64,000 bases of DNA from Pseudomonas sp. Irchel s3h17 (GTDB lineage: Bacteria > Pseudomonadota > Gammaproteobacteria > Pseudomonadales > Pseudomonadaceae): positions 1 through 64,000 of the forward strand of contig NZ_FYDL01000019.1 of NCBI RefSeq assembly GCF_900187505.1, written 5' to 3'. The translations under genes and the position numbers were made by a program. Positions 8,738 through 16,867 of the stretch are shown piece by piece (within the stretch, counting starts at the first letter, position 1; the number at the start of each line of letters is the position of its first letter). A model generated the notes under the pieces. That model worked only from the letters and a program-made list of their open reading frames with translations, did no database searches and was not told where the DNA came from.

Positions 8738-9442
8738 ATGACTGACAAGCCTGGTTACCGTCGCCCGCAAGCGGGCACCCAGCCGGAGTATCTGCATCCG
8801 GCGTATCAATCGACGAACCTGCGTTCGCCGTCCAAACCGCTGGTATTCTTGCCGCATTCGCTGTCGGAAATCACCGGCCCGACCATCGGTGCCGAGTCCG
8901 TGAATGAGCAGGACAACGACCTGACGGCTCAGCATGCGGGGGCCCCCCTGGGTGAGCGGATTATCATTCACGGTCGTGTGCTGGACGAAAACGGCTTGCC
9001 GGTACCGGGGATCCTGGTGGAGATCTGGCAGGCCAATGCGGCCGGTCGCTATCATCATGCCCGTGACCTGCATGACGCGCCGCTGGACCCGAACTTCACG
9101 GGCACCGGCCGTACCGTCACCGACGCCAATGGTGCCTACCAGTTCCAGACGATCAAGCCCGGTGCGTACCCCTGGGGTAACCACCACAATGCCTGGCGCC
9201 CGGCCCATATCCATTTCTCGCTGTTCGGGCCGAGCATTCTGACGCGCCTGGTAACCCAGATGTATTTCCCGGGCGACCCGTTGCTGGCCTATGACCCGAT
9301 CTACAACTGCGTACCCGACACCCGTGCCAAAGAGCGCTTGATCGCCAGCTTCGACCTGGAAAAAACCATCCCTTCCCATGCCCTCGGTTATCGTTGGGAC
9401 ATCGTTTTGCGCGGCCGCGATGCCACGCCGATGGAGAAATAA
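8738..9442 (+). CDS. pcaH: Protocatechuate 3,4-dioxygenase beta subunit
   Basis: A 234-residue catalytic subunit of the intradiol dioxygenase that opens protocatechuate to 3-carboxy-cis,cis-muconate. The four Fe(III) ligands are in place: Tyr105, Tyr144, His157 and His159, with exactly the spacing of the P. putida enzyme (39, 13 and 2 residues). It begins 39 bp after pcaF and is followed at once by pcaG. No PcaR box was seen before it, so it probably shares the pcaIJF transcript. Confidence 0.96.
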   Translation: MTDKPGYRRPQAGTQPEYLHPAYQSTNLRSPSKPLVFLPHSLSEITGPTIGAESVNEQDNDLTAQHAGAPLGERIIIHGRVLDENGLPVPGILVEIWQANAAGRYHHARDLHDAPLDPNFTGTGRTVTDANGAYQFQTIKPGAYPWGNHHNAWRPAHIHFSLFGPSILTRLVTQMYFPGDPLLAYDPIYNCVPDTRAKERLIASFDLEKTIPSHALGYRWDIVLRGRDATPMEK

Positions 9443-9443
9443 G

Positions 9444-10010
9444 ATGACGCTGACTGCAACGACGTCCCACACCGTAGGGCCGTACTACCACATCGGATTG
9501 ACCTGGCTGAACCGTGAAAACCTGACCGTCGAACACACCCTTGGCGAGCGGGTAGTGGTCACCGGGCAAGTGGTCGATGGCAATGGCGAGTTCGTCAACG
9601 ATGCGATGCTGGAGGTCTGGCAGGCCAACGCCGCTGGCAAGTATGACCATCCCGAAGACGATCAGGACAAACCCTTGGATCCGAACTTCATGGGCTTCGG
9701 TCGAGTGCCGGTGGATGCCGATGGTCGGTTCCGCTTCACCACCATCAAGCCGGGTACCGTGCCCGGACTCAAAGGCAGTACCCAGGCGCCGCATCTGGTG
9801 GTACTGGTATTTGCCCGTGGCCTGGTCAAGCACCTGCTCACCCGGATTTACTTCGAGGGCGAGCCGGCCAACGTCGCGGATCCGTTGCTCGAATGCGTAC
9901 CGGCCGAGCGCCGCGGTACGTTGCTGGCGAAGCAGGATGCGTCAGGCGTTTATCAGTGGAACGTGATCCTGCAAGGGACCGATGCCGAGACGGTGTTCTT
10001 CGACTACTGA
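9444..10010 (+). CDS. pcaG: Protocatechuate 3,4-dioxygenase alpha subunit
   Basis: A 188-residue partner of PcaH with the same intradiol-dioxygenase fold (VGPYYHIGL start, EVWQANAAGKYDHPEDD, GFGRVPVDADGRF) but without the full set of iron ligands, as normal for the alpha subunit. The ATG at 9444 lies one base after the pcaH stop; a longer reading starting at 9378 overlaps pcaH and lacks family similarity. Alpha and beta form the (alpha-beta)n holoenzyme. Confidence 0.95.
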   Translation: MTLTATTSHTVGPYYHIGLTWLNRENLTVEHTLGERVVVTGQVVDGNGEFVNDAMLEVWQANAAGKYDHPEDDQDKPLDPNFMGFGRVPVDADGRFRFTTIKPGTVPGLKGSTQAPHLVVLVFARGLVKHLLTRIYFEGEPANVADPLLECVPAERRGTLLAKQDASGVYQWNVILQGTDAETVFFDY

Positions 10011-10024
10011 GTGAATGCGCTGTT

Positions 10025-10039
10025 GTGGCGAGGGAGCGG
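10025..10039 (+). repeat. Partial REP half-site between pcaG and pcaB
   Basis: TGTGGCGAGGGAGC matches the leading arm of the REP elements found at 42723 and 46971 in this window, but the rest of the hairpin is missing. It sits in the 161-bp gap between pcaG and pcaB. Confidence 0.5.
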
Positions 10040-10171
10040 TATGTGACGGTGATGATGGCGGTCGCATTCCTGTTCAGTTTGCGGTTACCGAAGCAGGCTG
10101 CGTACCTGCACCACGATCTTTAAGCTGTCGGTGCGCGCCTGCATCGGGCGCGCGCCGCGTAAGGAACTCCT

Positions 10172-11533
10172 ATGCAACGACCGGGTAATCAACTGTTCGA
10201 CGCCTATTTCACCGCCCTGACCATGCGTGAAGTGTTCAGCGATCAGGGGCGGGTGCAGGCCATGCTCGACTTCGAGTCCGCATTGGCCCGGGCCGAGGCG
10301 CGGGTCGGACTGATTCCGCATTCGGTCGTTGCTCCTATCGAAGCGGCCTGTCGGGCAGGGCTGTATGATTTTTCTGCCCTGGGCGAGGCGATTGCCTGCG
10401 CAGGCAATTCGGCCATTCCCTTGGTCAAGGCACTGGGCAAGCAGATCGCGGTGCATGACGCGGACGCTGAGCGGTATGTGCATCTGGGAGCCACTAGCCA
10501 GGACGTGATGGACAGTGGCCTGGTGCTGCAAGTGCGCAGCGCCTTGTGCCTGATCGAGGCCGATCTGGCACGCCTCGGCGCCGCGCTGGCGACCCAGGCC
10601 CGACGTCACATCGCCACGCCACTGGCCGGGCGCACCTGGCTGCAACATGCGACGCCGGTCACGCTGGGGATGAAAATCGCCGGCTGGCTGGGTGCGGTAA
10701 CCCGTAGCCAGCAACGGCTGCAAGCCCTCAAGCCGCGGCTGTTGGTGCTGCAGTTCGGTGGCGCCAGCGGCACCCTGGCGGCCTTGGGCGAACAGGCGAT
10801 GCCGATTGCCGAGGCGCTGGCGCAGGAGCTGCAACTGACCCTGCCGGAACAACCCTGGCATACCCAGCGCGACCGCCTGGTCGAGTTCGGCGCTGCCCTG
10901 GGATTGATTGCCGGCAGCCTCGGCAAGCTGGGTCGCGACATCAGCCTGTTGATGCAGACCGAAGTGGCGGAAGTATTCGAGCCTTCGGCTCCGGGCAAGG
11001 GCGGATCCTCGACCATGCCGCACAAACGCAACCCGGTGGGCGCTGCGGTGCTGATCAGCGCGGCCACGCGCGTGCCCGGCCTGCTCTCGACCCTGTTCAG
11101 CGCCATGCCGCAAGAGCATGAGCGCAGCCTGGGGTTGTGGCATGCCGAGTGGGAAACCCTGCCGGAGATCTGCTGCCTGGTGTCCGGTGCCTTGCAGCAA
11201 GCGTTGCTGCTGGCCGAAGGTCTGGAGGTCGACGCCCAGCGCATGGCCACGAACCTCGACTTGACCCAAGGGCTGGTCCTGGCGGAAGCGGTGAGTATCG
11301 TGCTGGCCCAACGCATCGGACGCGAGCAAGCGCATCACCTGCTGGAGCTGTGCTGTAAGCGCGCCGTGGCCGAGCAGCGGCATCTGCGGGCGGTACTGGG
11401 GGATGAACCCCGGGTGACAGCCGAGCTGTCCGGGGCGCAACTCGATCAATTAATGAACCCTGCGCATTACCTCGGCCAGGCGAAAACCTGGGTCGAGCGT
11501 GCGTTGGCCGAACATCTGGCATTGACTGTCTGA
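10172..11533 (+). CDS. pcaB: 3-carboxy-cis,cis-muconate cycloisomerase
   Basis: A 453-residue member of the fumarase/argininosuccinate lyase superfamily that converts 3-carboxymuconate to 4-carboxymuconolactone. GATSQD at residues 106-111 and the superfamily signature GGSSTMPHKRNPVG at about 277-290 are visible. The start is preceded by AAGGAA. A 161-bp gap separates it from pcaG, the largest inside the catabolic block, so an internal promoter is possible, though no PcaR box is seen there. Confidence 0.95.
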   Translation: MQRPGNQLFDAYFTALTMREVFSDQGRVQAMLDFESALARAEARVGLIPHSVVAPIEAACRAGLYDFSALGEAIACAGNSAIPLVKALGKQIAVHDADAERYVHLGATSQDVMDSGLVLQVRSALCLIEADLARLGAALATQARRHIATPLAGRTWLQHATPVTLGMKIAGWLGAVTRSQQRLQALKPRLLVLQFGGASGTLAALGEQAMPIAEALAQELQLTLPEQPWHTQRDRLVEFGAALGLIAGSLGKLGRDISLLMQTEVAEVFEPSAPGKGGSSTMPHKRNPVGAAVLISAATRVPGLLSTLFSAMPQEHERSLGLWHAEWETLPEICCLVSGALQQALLLAEGLEVDAQRMATNLDLTQGLVLAEAVSIVLAQRIGREQAHHLLELCCKRAVAEQRHLRAVLGDEPRVTAELSGAQLDQLMNPAHYLGQAKTWVERALAEHLALTV

Positions 11534-11545
11534 AGGAGAATTCCC

Positions 11546-12337
11546 GTGGCATTTGTACCACTCGCCGATGGCGAACTGCACTACCAGCTCGACGGTCCTG
11601 AGCATGCACCGGTACTGGTGTTGTCCAACTCCCTGGGCACCGACCTGCATATGTGGGACGCGCAGATTCCCGAGTTTGCCGAACACTTCAGAGTGTTGCG
11701 TTTCGACACCCGTGGCCATGGCCGTTCGCTGGTCACACCGGGCCCCTACAGCATCGAGCAATTGGGGCGCGACGTGCTGGCCTTGCTGGATGCCTTACAC
11801 ATCGAACGCGCGCACTTTTGCGGCTTGTCCATGGGCGGCCTGATCGGTCAGTGGCTGGGGATCAACGCCAGTTCGCGCCTGCTCTCGCTGGTGGTCTGCA
11901 ACACGGCGGCGAAAATTGGTGAGTCCTCGGTCTGGAACCCGCGCATCGAAACCGTGTTGCGCGATGGCCCCGCGGCGATGGTCGCCCTGCGTGATGCCTC
12001 GATTGCCCGCTGGTTTACCCCGGACTTTTCCCAGGCCCATCCAGCGGCGGCCAAGCAGATCACTGACATGCTGGCGGCCACCTCGCCACAGGGTTACGCG
12101 GCCAACTGCGCGGCGGTCCGTGATGCCGATTTCCGTGAGCAACTGTCGTCGATCAAGGTGCCGCTGCTGGTGATCGCCGGTACCGAAGATGCGGTCACGC
12201 CGCCCTCGGGCGGCCACTTCATCCAGGAGCGCGTGCAGGGCGCGGAGTACGCCGAATTCTATGCCGCGCACCTGTCCAACGTTCAGGCCGGCAGTGCGTT
12301 CAGTGAGCGTGTGCTGACCTTTCTGTCAGGTCATTGA
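11546..12337 (+). CDS. pcaD: 3-oxoadipate enol-lactonase
   Basis: A 263-residue alpha/beta-hydrolase that opens 3-oxoadipate enol-lactone to beta-ketoadipate. The nucleophile elbow GLSMGG places Ser95; an Asp in GTEDAVTPP and the C-terminal His in AAHLSN complete a plausible triad. It starts at GTG, 8 bases after an AGGAG, and 12 bases after the pcaB stop. PcaD and PcaC are separate here, not fused as PcaL. Confidence 0.94.
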   Translation: MAFVPLADGELHYQLDGPEHAPVLVLSNSLGTDLHMWDAQIPEFAEHFRVLRFDTRGHGRSLVTPGPYSIEQLGRDVLALLDALHIERAHFCGLSMGGLIGQWLGINASSRLLSLVVCNTAAKIGESSVWNPRIETVLRDGPAAMVALRDASIARWFTPDFSQAHPAAAKQITDMLAATSPQGYAANCAAVRDADFREQLSSIKVPLLVIAGTEDAVTPPSGGHFIQERVQGAEYAEFYAAHLSNVQAGSAFSERVLTFLSGH

Positions 12338-12347
12338 GGGATTATCC

Positions 12348-12740
12348 GTGGACGAGAAACAACGTTATGCCGACGGCATGCAAGTGCGTCGCGCGGTGCT
12401 GGGTGATGCCCATGTCGACCGCAGCCTCGAGACCCTGAACGCGTTCAACGCGGAGTTTCAGGAAATGATCACCCGGCATGCCTGGGGTGACATCTGGACC
12501 CGCCCGGGCTTGCCGCGGCACACCCGCAGCCTGGTGACCATCGCCATGCTGATCGGCATGAACCGTAACGAAGAGCTGAAGTTGCACCTGCGTGCGGCCG
12601 CGAACAATGGCGTCACCCGCGCCGAGATCAAGGAAGTGCTGATGCAGAGTGCAATCTACTGCGGCATTCCGGCAGCCAATGCGACCTTCCACCTGGCGGC
12701 ATCGGTGTGGGACGAACTGGGTGTCGAGTCCCGGGAGTAA
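12348..12740 (+). CDS. pcaC: 4-carboxymuconolactone decarboxylase
   Basis: A 130-residue carboxymuconolactone decarboxylase that produces 3-oxoadipate enol-lactone, the substrate of PcaD. Family features include the WGDIWTRPGLPRHTRSL stretch and EIKEVLMQSAIYCG in the AhpD-like helical core. It begins with GTG ten bases past pcaD. It is the last gene of the block and ends 12 bp from the convergent deacetylase gene. Confidence 0.95.
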   Translation: MDEKQRYADGMQVRRAVLGDAHVDRSLETLNAFNAEFQEMITRHAWGDIWTRPGLPRHTRSLVTIAMLIGMNRNEELKLHLRAAANNGVTRAEIKEVLMQSAIYCGIPAANATFHLAASVWDELGVESRE

Positions 12741-12752
12741 GTGCATGCCGGC

Positions 12753-13652
12753 TCAATGGGTGTCGTGGCCCCAGATCCAGTTCCACGCCCCCGGTAAGCG
12801 CGCGGGCTCGTCCGCATTGCGCAGCGTGCGGGTGATGGCCGCACGCTGCAACGCCGCCGAATCATCGTAGAAGGGCTTGGCGTCTACGGGCACATGTGTC
12901 TGCTGCGCACTGTCGAGCAGAATCTTCAGGTACTCCTCCATGTGCCGGGCCGTGTAGCGATTGAGGTCGTGAAAGGTCACCACCACCGGGATGACGCCAT
13001 CCACGGTCGGCAACTCACCCTTGGCGATCCGCTCGCGGGTTTCCGACAGCTGCCGCACCAGGTTGGCGCGCCTGCGGGGGCTGGCGGTGATGCCCCAGAC
13101 CTTGCCGTCATTGGCACTCAAGTCAGTCAGTAGCACCTGCAAGCCATGCTGTTGATAGGCGGCGAAGGTGCGTTCGTCGTAACTCCAGAAGGGCGGACGG
13201 ACCAGCGTCGGCGGTGTGCCGGTGAGCGACGCGATGTCGGCGCAGCCCCAGGTGAGCGCCTGCTCGAGTTCTTGTGGGTCAAGGGAACGATGATTGGTGT
13301 GCCACGGCGTGGCAGTGTGGAAGCCCAGGATGTGGCCGGCCGCGTGTTCACGGATCATGGTTTTGCGACCCCGTTCGCTGCCACCAGCCCGTGGGGCCCG
13401 TGTCTGTACGAAGAACACCGCCTTGATGCCCGGTTGAATCGGGTTGTTGGCCAATACCTCAAGTATCGCACGTGACGGATTGGCCCAGCCGGATGCGCTG
13501 GGGCCATCGTCGAAGGTCAGCAGGAAACGGATCGGCGGGGATGCCTGTAAGCGCTGCTCGGTCTGCGGCGTCAGGGCGATCGGCGGGCCGATACAGCCAC
13601 TGAGGCCGAGCGCAAGGGCGAGGGCAGACACAAAGCAGAGGATCGATTTCAT
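12753..13652 (-). CDS. Lipoprotein polysaccharide deacetylase (NodB homology)
   Basis: A 299-residue secreted lipoprotein. The N-terminal signal ends in a lipobox (LGLSGC, Cys20). The carbohydrate esterase family 4 motifs are seen in order: TFDDGPSASGW (metal-binding Asp), a His-rich second motif (GFHTATPWHTNH) and RPPFWSYDERTF. It probably de-N-acetylates a cell-wall or exopolysaccharide sugar in the envelope; the substrate cannot be read from sequence. The start at 13652 is preferred because it places the signal peptide at the N-terminus. It points toward pcaC and has no functional tie to the pathway. Confidence 0.85.
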   Translation of the reverse strand: MKSILCFVSALALALGLSGCIGPPIALTPQTEQRLQASPPIRFLLTFDDGPSASGWANPSRAILEVLANNPIQPGIKAVFFVQTRAPRAGGSERGRKTMIREHAAGHILGFHTATPWHTNHRSLDPQELEQALTWGCADIASLTGTPPTLVRPPFWSYDERTFAAYQQHGLQVLLTDLSANDGKVWGITASPRRRANLVRQLSETRERIAKGELPTVDGVIPVVVTFHDLNRYTARHMEEYLKILLDSAQQTHVPVDAKPFYDDSAALQRAAITRTLRNADEPARLPGAWNWIWGHDTH

Positions 13653-13802
13653 AGTGTTGACGTGACCGGCGACAGATCGGGAAGGGGGCAACCTGTTGGC
13701 GCACAGTCATTTACCGTGCGCCAAGGCAGTCGTTCTCGGGAAAGTCCCCATAGGAACGCCACGACACTGAACGGTTCAGCAGGTCGGGGTGATTATATCG
13801 AG

Positions 13803-15062
13803 TCAGAGCAGGTTGATGGGGTAGCTGACGATCACACGGTTTTCGTCGAACTCGTTATTGCTGTAGTCCCGGCGCAACGTCGAGTTGCGCCACCTGAGGT
13901 TGAGGTTTTTCAGGCTGCCGCTCTGTACCGTATAGCCGAGCTCACTCTCGCGCCCCCATTCCTTGCCATCGCTGACGGTTGCGGTGTGAACGTTGTCGCC
14001 GCTGATGTAGCGGTTCATCAGGGTCAGGCCGGGGAGGCCGACGGCGGCGAAGTTGTAGTCGTGGCGCAGTTGCCAGGACGTTTCCCTGGCGTTGTCGTAG
14101 CTTGAGTTGAAGCTGTCGTTGGCCAGCGTTCCACCACTGGTGCCGTTGACCCGCATCCAGGCGCTGTCGCCGGTGAGCTTCTGCAAGCCGAGGTAGACAG
14201 TGCTGCCGCCGTATTTGGCCGAGAACATTCCGGACCAGGTCTTGTTGTCGAGATCACCGGCCCGGGCGCTGCCCTCTTCCTGGCCATGAAAGAACCCCAG
14301 GTTGGCCCCCAGGGTCCAGTCGCCCACGGGTTGACTGTGGATCAGGTTGAGGAATTGCTGGCTGTAGATGTCCTTGAGTTCAGCATTCCACGCGGCGATT
14401 TGCGTGCGTTTTTCATTGAAGCTGTACTCGGCGCCTGCGAAGTTGAAACGGTCGGAGGTGACGGTTGCTCGGCCGCTCATCGACATATCGCTCATGCTGC
14501 TGTCGTCACGCGGGCTGTTGGCGCGCATCTGCCCGCCGTACAGCGTCAGGCCGTCGATCTCCTTCGAGGTGAGCTGGCCGCCGCGAAAGGTTTGTGGCAA
14601 TGAGCGGCCATCGTCCGAACGCAGAATCGGCAGCACCGGCATCCATTCGCCGACCTTCAGTTCCGTCTGCGACAGCCTGGCCTTGAAGGCCACGTTGGTG
14701 CGCCCGAAGTTGTCGGCCGGGCGACCATCGTGGTCCAGCGGCAGCAACTGCGTACCGGCGGTGCCTTTGCCACCGTCGAGCTTCACCGAGTACAGCCCCA
14801 GCACATCCATGCCGAAGCCGACGGTGCCTTGGGTGAATCCGGACTTTGCATCGAGGATGAAGCTTTGCGTCCACTCTTCGGCCTTGCCCTGAGCCTTGGT
14901 CGGGTTGGTGAAGTTGCGGTTGATGTAGAAGTTACGCAGGTTCAGGTTGACCTTGGCGTCTTCGACAAACCCCGACTCCTGGGCTATGGCGGGCAGGGCC
15001 GTGCCGATCATGGCGAAGGCGATCAGGCCGGGAAACAAATACGGCGTGGTGGAGGGCGTCAT
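13803..15062 (-). CDS. OprD-family outer-membrane porin, candidate PcaP
   Basis: A 419-residue precursor with a signal peptide ending near ALPAIAQ, then an OprD-type 18-strand barrel pattern (alternating polar and aromatic residues, ending in a strand VIVSYPINLL; family start GFVEDAKVNLNLRNFYINR). OprD/OpdK-type porins take up small carboxylates including benzoate and vanillate. P. putida has a porin gene, pcaP, tied to its pca operon. Here the porin is beside the pca block on the opposite strand and has a 15-bp box upstream (15273-15287) identical to that before pcaR. I infer uptake of protocatechuate or a related acid. Confidence 0.85.
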   Translation of the reverse strand: MTPSTTPYLFPGLIAFAMIGTALPAIAQESGFVEDAKVNLNLRNFYINRNFTNPTKAQGKAEEWTQSFILDAKSGFTQGTVGFGMDVLGLYSVKLDGGKGTAGTQLLPLDHDGRPADNFGRTNVAFKARLSQTELKVGEWMPVLPILRSDDGRSLPQTFRGGQLTSKEIDGLTLYGGQMRANSPRDDSSMSDMSMSGRATVTSDRFNFAGAEYSFNEKRTQIAAWNAELKDIYSQQFLNLIHSQPVGDWTLGANLGFFHGQEEGSARAGDLDNKTWSGMFSAKYGGSTVYLGLQKLTGDSAWMRVNGTSGGTLANDSFNSSYDNARETSWQLRHDYNFAAVGLPGLTLMNRYISGDNVHTATVSDGKEWGRESELGYTVQSGSLKNLNLRWRNSTLRRDYSNNEFDENRVIVSYPINLL

Positions 15063-15272
15063 GGGTTCGGGGTTCTCTTATTGTCAGGGATGAGGCGAGG
15101 CAATGCCGCAACCCAGGGGTCGCAGACAAACAATCGAGTCGGGGTACAACGATCGGGATCAGCCGGATGGGGCAGGGCGCGGGAGCATGGTGTCGAACCT
15201 GATGTCATGGGTGTTGTACGACAAATGGTGCGGGGGATGGGCGCAGAGGTTCAATCGGCGAAACGGGGTTTG

Positions 15273-15287
15273 GGGCGATTATCGAAC
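15273..15287 (-). promoter_or_regulatory. PcaR box upstream of the OprD-family porin
   Basis: Read on the minus strand this is GTTCGATAATCGCCC, identical over 15 bp to the box before pcaR (3077-3091). A facing partial half-site, GTTCAATCG, lies at about 15259-15267. The site is about 210 bp before the porin start, in a 344-bp intergenic region that otherwise holds only the ttgC terminator. Confidence 0.7.
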
Positions 15288-15363
15288 GCAGGATGGGTCA
15301 GGTTTCTGAGGGGGGATGTGCTCGCGAAAGTGTCGCGCAAGGCCACTCAGCTTTCCGAAGCCA

Positions 15364-15390
15364 ACAAAAAGCCCACCAAAAGGTGGGCTT
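15364..15390 (-). terminator. Rho-independent terminator after ttgABC
   Basis: AAGCCCACC (15369-15377) pairs with GGTGGGCTT (15382-15390) around a 4-nt loop, followed on the minus strand by a run of T (complement of 15366-15370). It lies 17 bp beyond the ttgC stop codon. Confidence 0.9.
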
Positions 15391-15406
15391 CGTGTTTACG
15401 CGCTGA

Positions 15407-16867
15407 TCAGAACATCTTCAGCTTCGGTGCTTCTTCTTTCACCGGCTCGTTCTTCGCGGTCTGGGCGTTCCAGCCCCCGCCAAGCGCCTTGTACAGGTTC
15501 ACTTCGCTGACCAGTTGCGACAGACGATCGGTGATCAGCGACTGTTGTGCACTGAACAACTGACGCTGGGCATCGAGGAAGGTCAGGTTGCTGTCGACAC
15601 CAATGCGGTAGCGACGCTCGGCCAGGCGGTAGTAGTCCTGGTTGGCCTGTACGAAGTCACGCTGGGCCTGCAACTGCTGGTTGAACGTCTGACGCGCCGC
15701 GAGGCCGTCGGACACTTCCTGGAAAGCAGTCTGAATCGATTTCTCATACTGCGCGACGGTGATGTCTTTCTGGATTTTCGAGTAATCCAGGCTGGCACTC
15801 AACGCACCGGCGTTGAAGATCGGCAGGTTGATTTGTGGCTGGAACAACCAGGTGCCCGAGCCGCCTTTGAACAGGCCGGACAGGTCCGGGCTCAGGCTGC
15901 CGGCATTGGCCGTCAGGCTGATGCTCGGGAAGAACGCTGCCCGTGCCGCGCCAATGTTGGCGTTGGCGGCCTTGAGGTTGTGCTCGGCGGCAAGGATGTC
16001 CGGACGACGTTGCAACAGGTCCGAAGGCAGGCCCGGCGGCAATTCGCTGAGCAGGTCGTCGGCCAGCGGCTTGGCCGCGGTCAGGTTCGCCGGCACGCCG
16101 GTTCCGAGCAGCAGCGTCAGGTTGTTTTCGTCCTGGGCGACCAAGCGTGTGTACTTGGCCAGTTGCACCCGGGCGTTTTCCACCGACGTACGCGATTGGC
16201 TCAGGTCCAGCGCCGAGGCCACGCCGACTTCGTTGCTGCGCGCGGTGAGGCGGTAGCTTTCTTCGAAGGTGGCGAGGGTGTCCTGGGTCAGCTTGAGCAG
16301 TTCCTTGTCGGCCTGCCAGGTCAGGTAGGCGTTGGCCACACTGGCCACCAGGCTGATCTGGGTGCTGCGACGCGCTTCTTCAGTGGCGAAGTAGGCTTGC
16401 AGCGCCTGTTCGTTCAGGCTGCGAACGCGACCGAACAGGTCGAGTTCATAAGCGCTGACGCCCAGGGTCGCCGAGTAGGAGCTGTTGATGCTCGAATCAC
16501 CGGTTTGCGAGGCATCCGCCGGGAGCCGCTGACGGCTACCGCTACCGTTGGCCGAAACCGCCGGGAACAGATCGGCGCGGGAAATGCGGTATTGAGCCGC
16601 ATAGGCGTCGATGTTCAGGGCCGCGACACGCAGGTCGCGGTTGTTTTCCAGTGCGGTCTGGATCAGCTGTTGCAGAGCCGGATCATGGAAAAACTGCTTC
16701 CAGCCCTGCTCGGCAGCGGCCTGGCTTGCCGCCTGGGCCGGCGTGTAGGCCGGCCCCTGTGGGTACTGCCCGGCCACGGGGGCTTCGGGCTGCTGATACT
16801 CGGGAATCAGCGAGCAGCCACCGAGCACGAACGCGGCGATGGCTAAGGAGAGTAGCGACTTGCTCAT
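15407..16867 (-). CDS. ttgC: Outer-membrane channel of RND efflux pump (TtgC/EmhC/OprM type)
   Basis: A 486-residue lipoprotein of the TolC/OprM family. The signal peptide ends in LGGCSLIP (Cys18), and two OEP repeats follow, each ending in long helices (for example LFGRVRSLNEQALQAYFATEEARR and FNQQLQAQRDFVQANQDYYRLAERRY). It forms the trimeric exit duct for the TtgAB pump. Its ATG overlaps the ttgB stop by four bases. The closest named systems are TtgABC of P. putida and EmhABC of P. fluorescens; either name fits. Confidence 0.92.
   Translation of the reverse strand: MSKSLLSLAIAAFVLGGCSLIPEYQQPEAPVAGQYPQGPAYTPAQAASQAAAEQGWKQFFHDPALQQLIQTALENNRDLRVAALNIDAYAAQYRISRADLFPAVSANGSGSRQRLPADASQTGDSSINSSYSATLGVSAYELDLFGRVRSLNEQALQAYFATEEARRSTQISLVASVANAYLTWQADKELLKLTQDTLATFEESYRLTARSNEVGVASALDLSQSRTSVENARVQLAKYTRLVAQDENNLTLLLGTGVPANLTAAKPLADDLLSELPPGLPSDLLQRRPDILAAEHNLKAANANIGAARAAFFPSISLTANAGSLSPDLSGLFKGGSGTWLFQPQINLPIFNAGALSASLDYSKIQKDITVAQYEKSIQTAFQEVSDGLAARQTFNQQLQAQRDFVQANQDYYRLAERRYRIGVDSNLTFLDAQRQLFSAQQSLITDRLSQLVSEVNLYKALGGGWNAQTAKNEPVKEEAPKLKMF

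Noticed and set aside
7559..9472. 637-codon minus-strand open frame
   Set aside because: Antisense to pcaF and pcaH with no recognisable domain; composition typical of a shadow frame.
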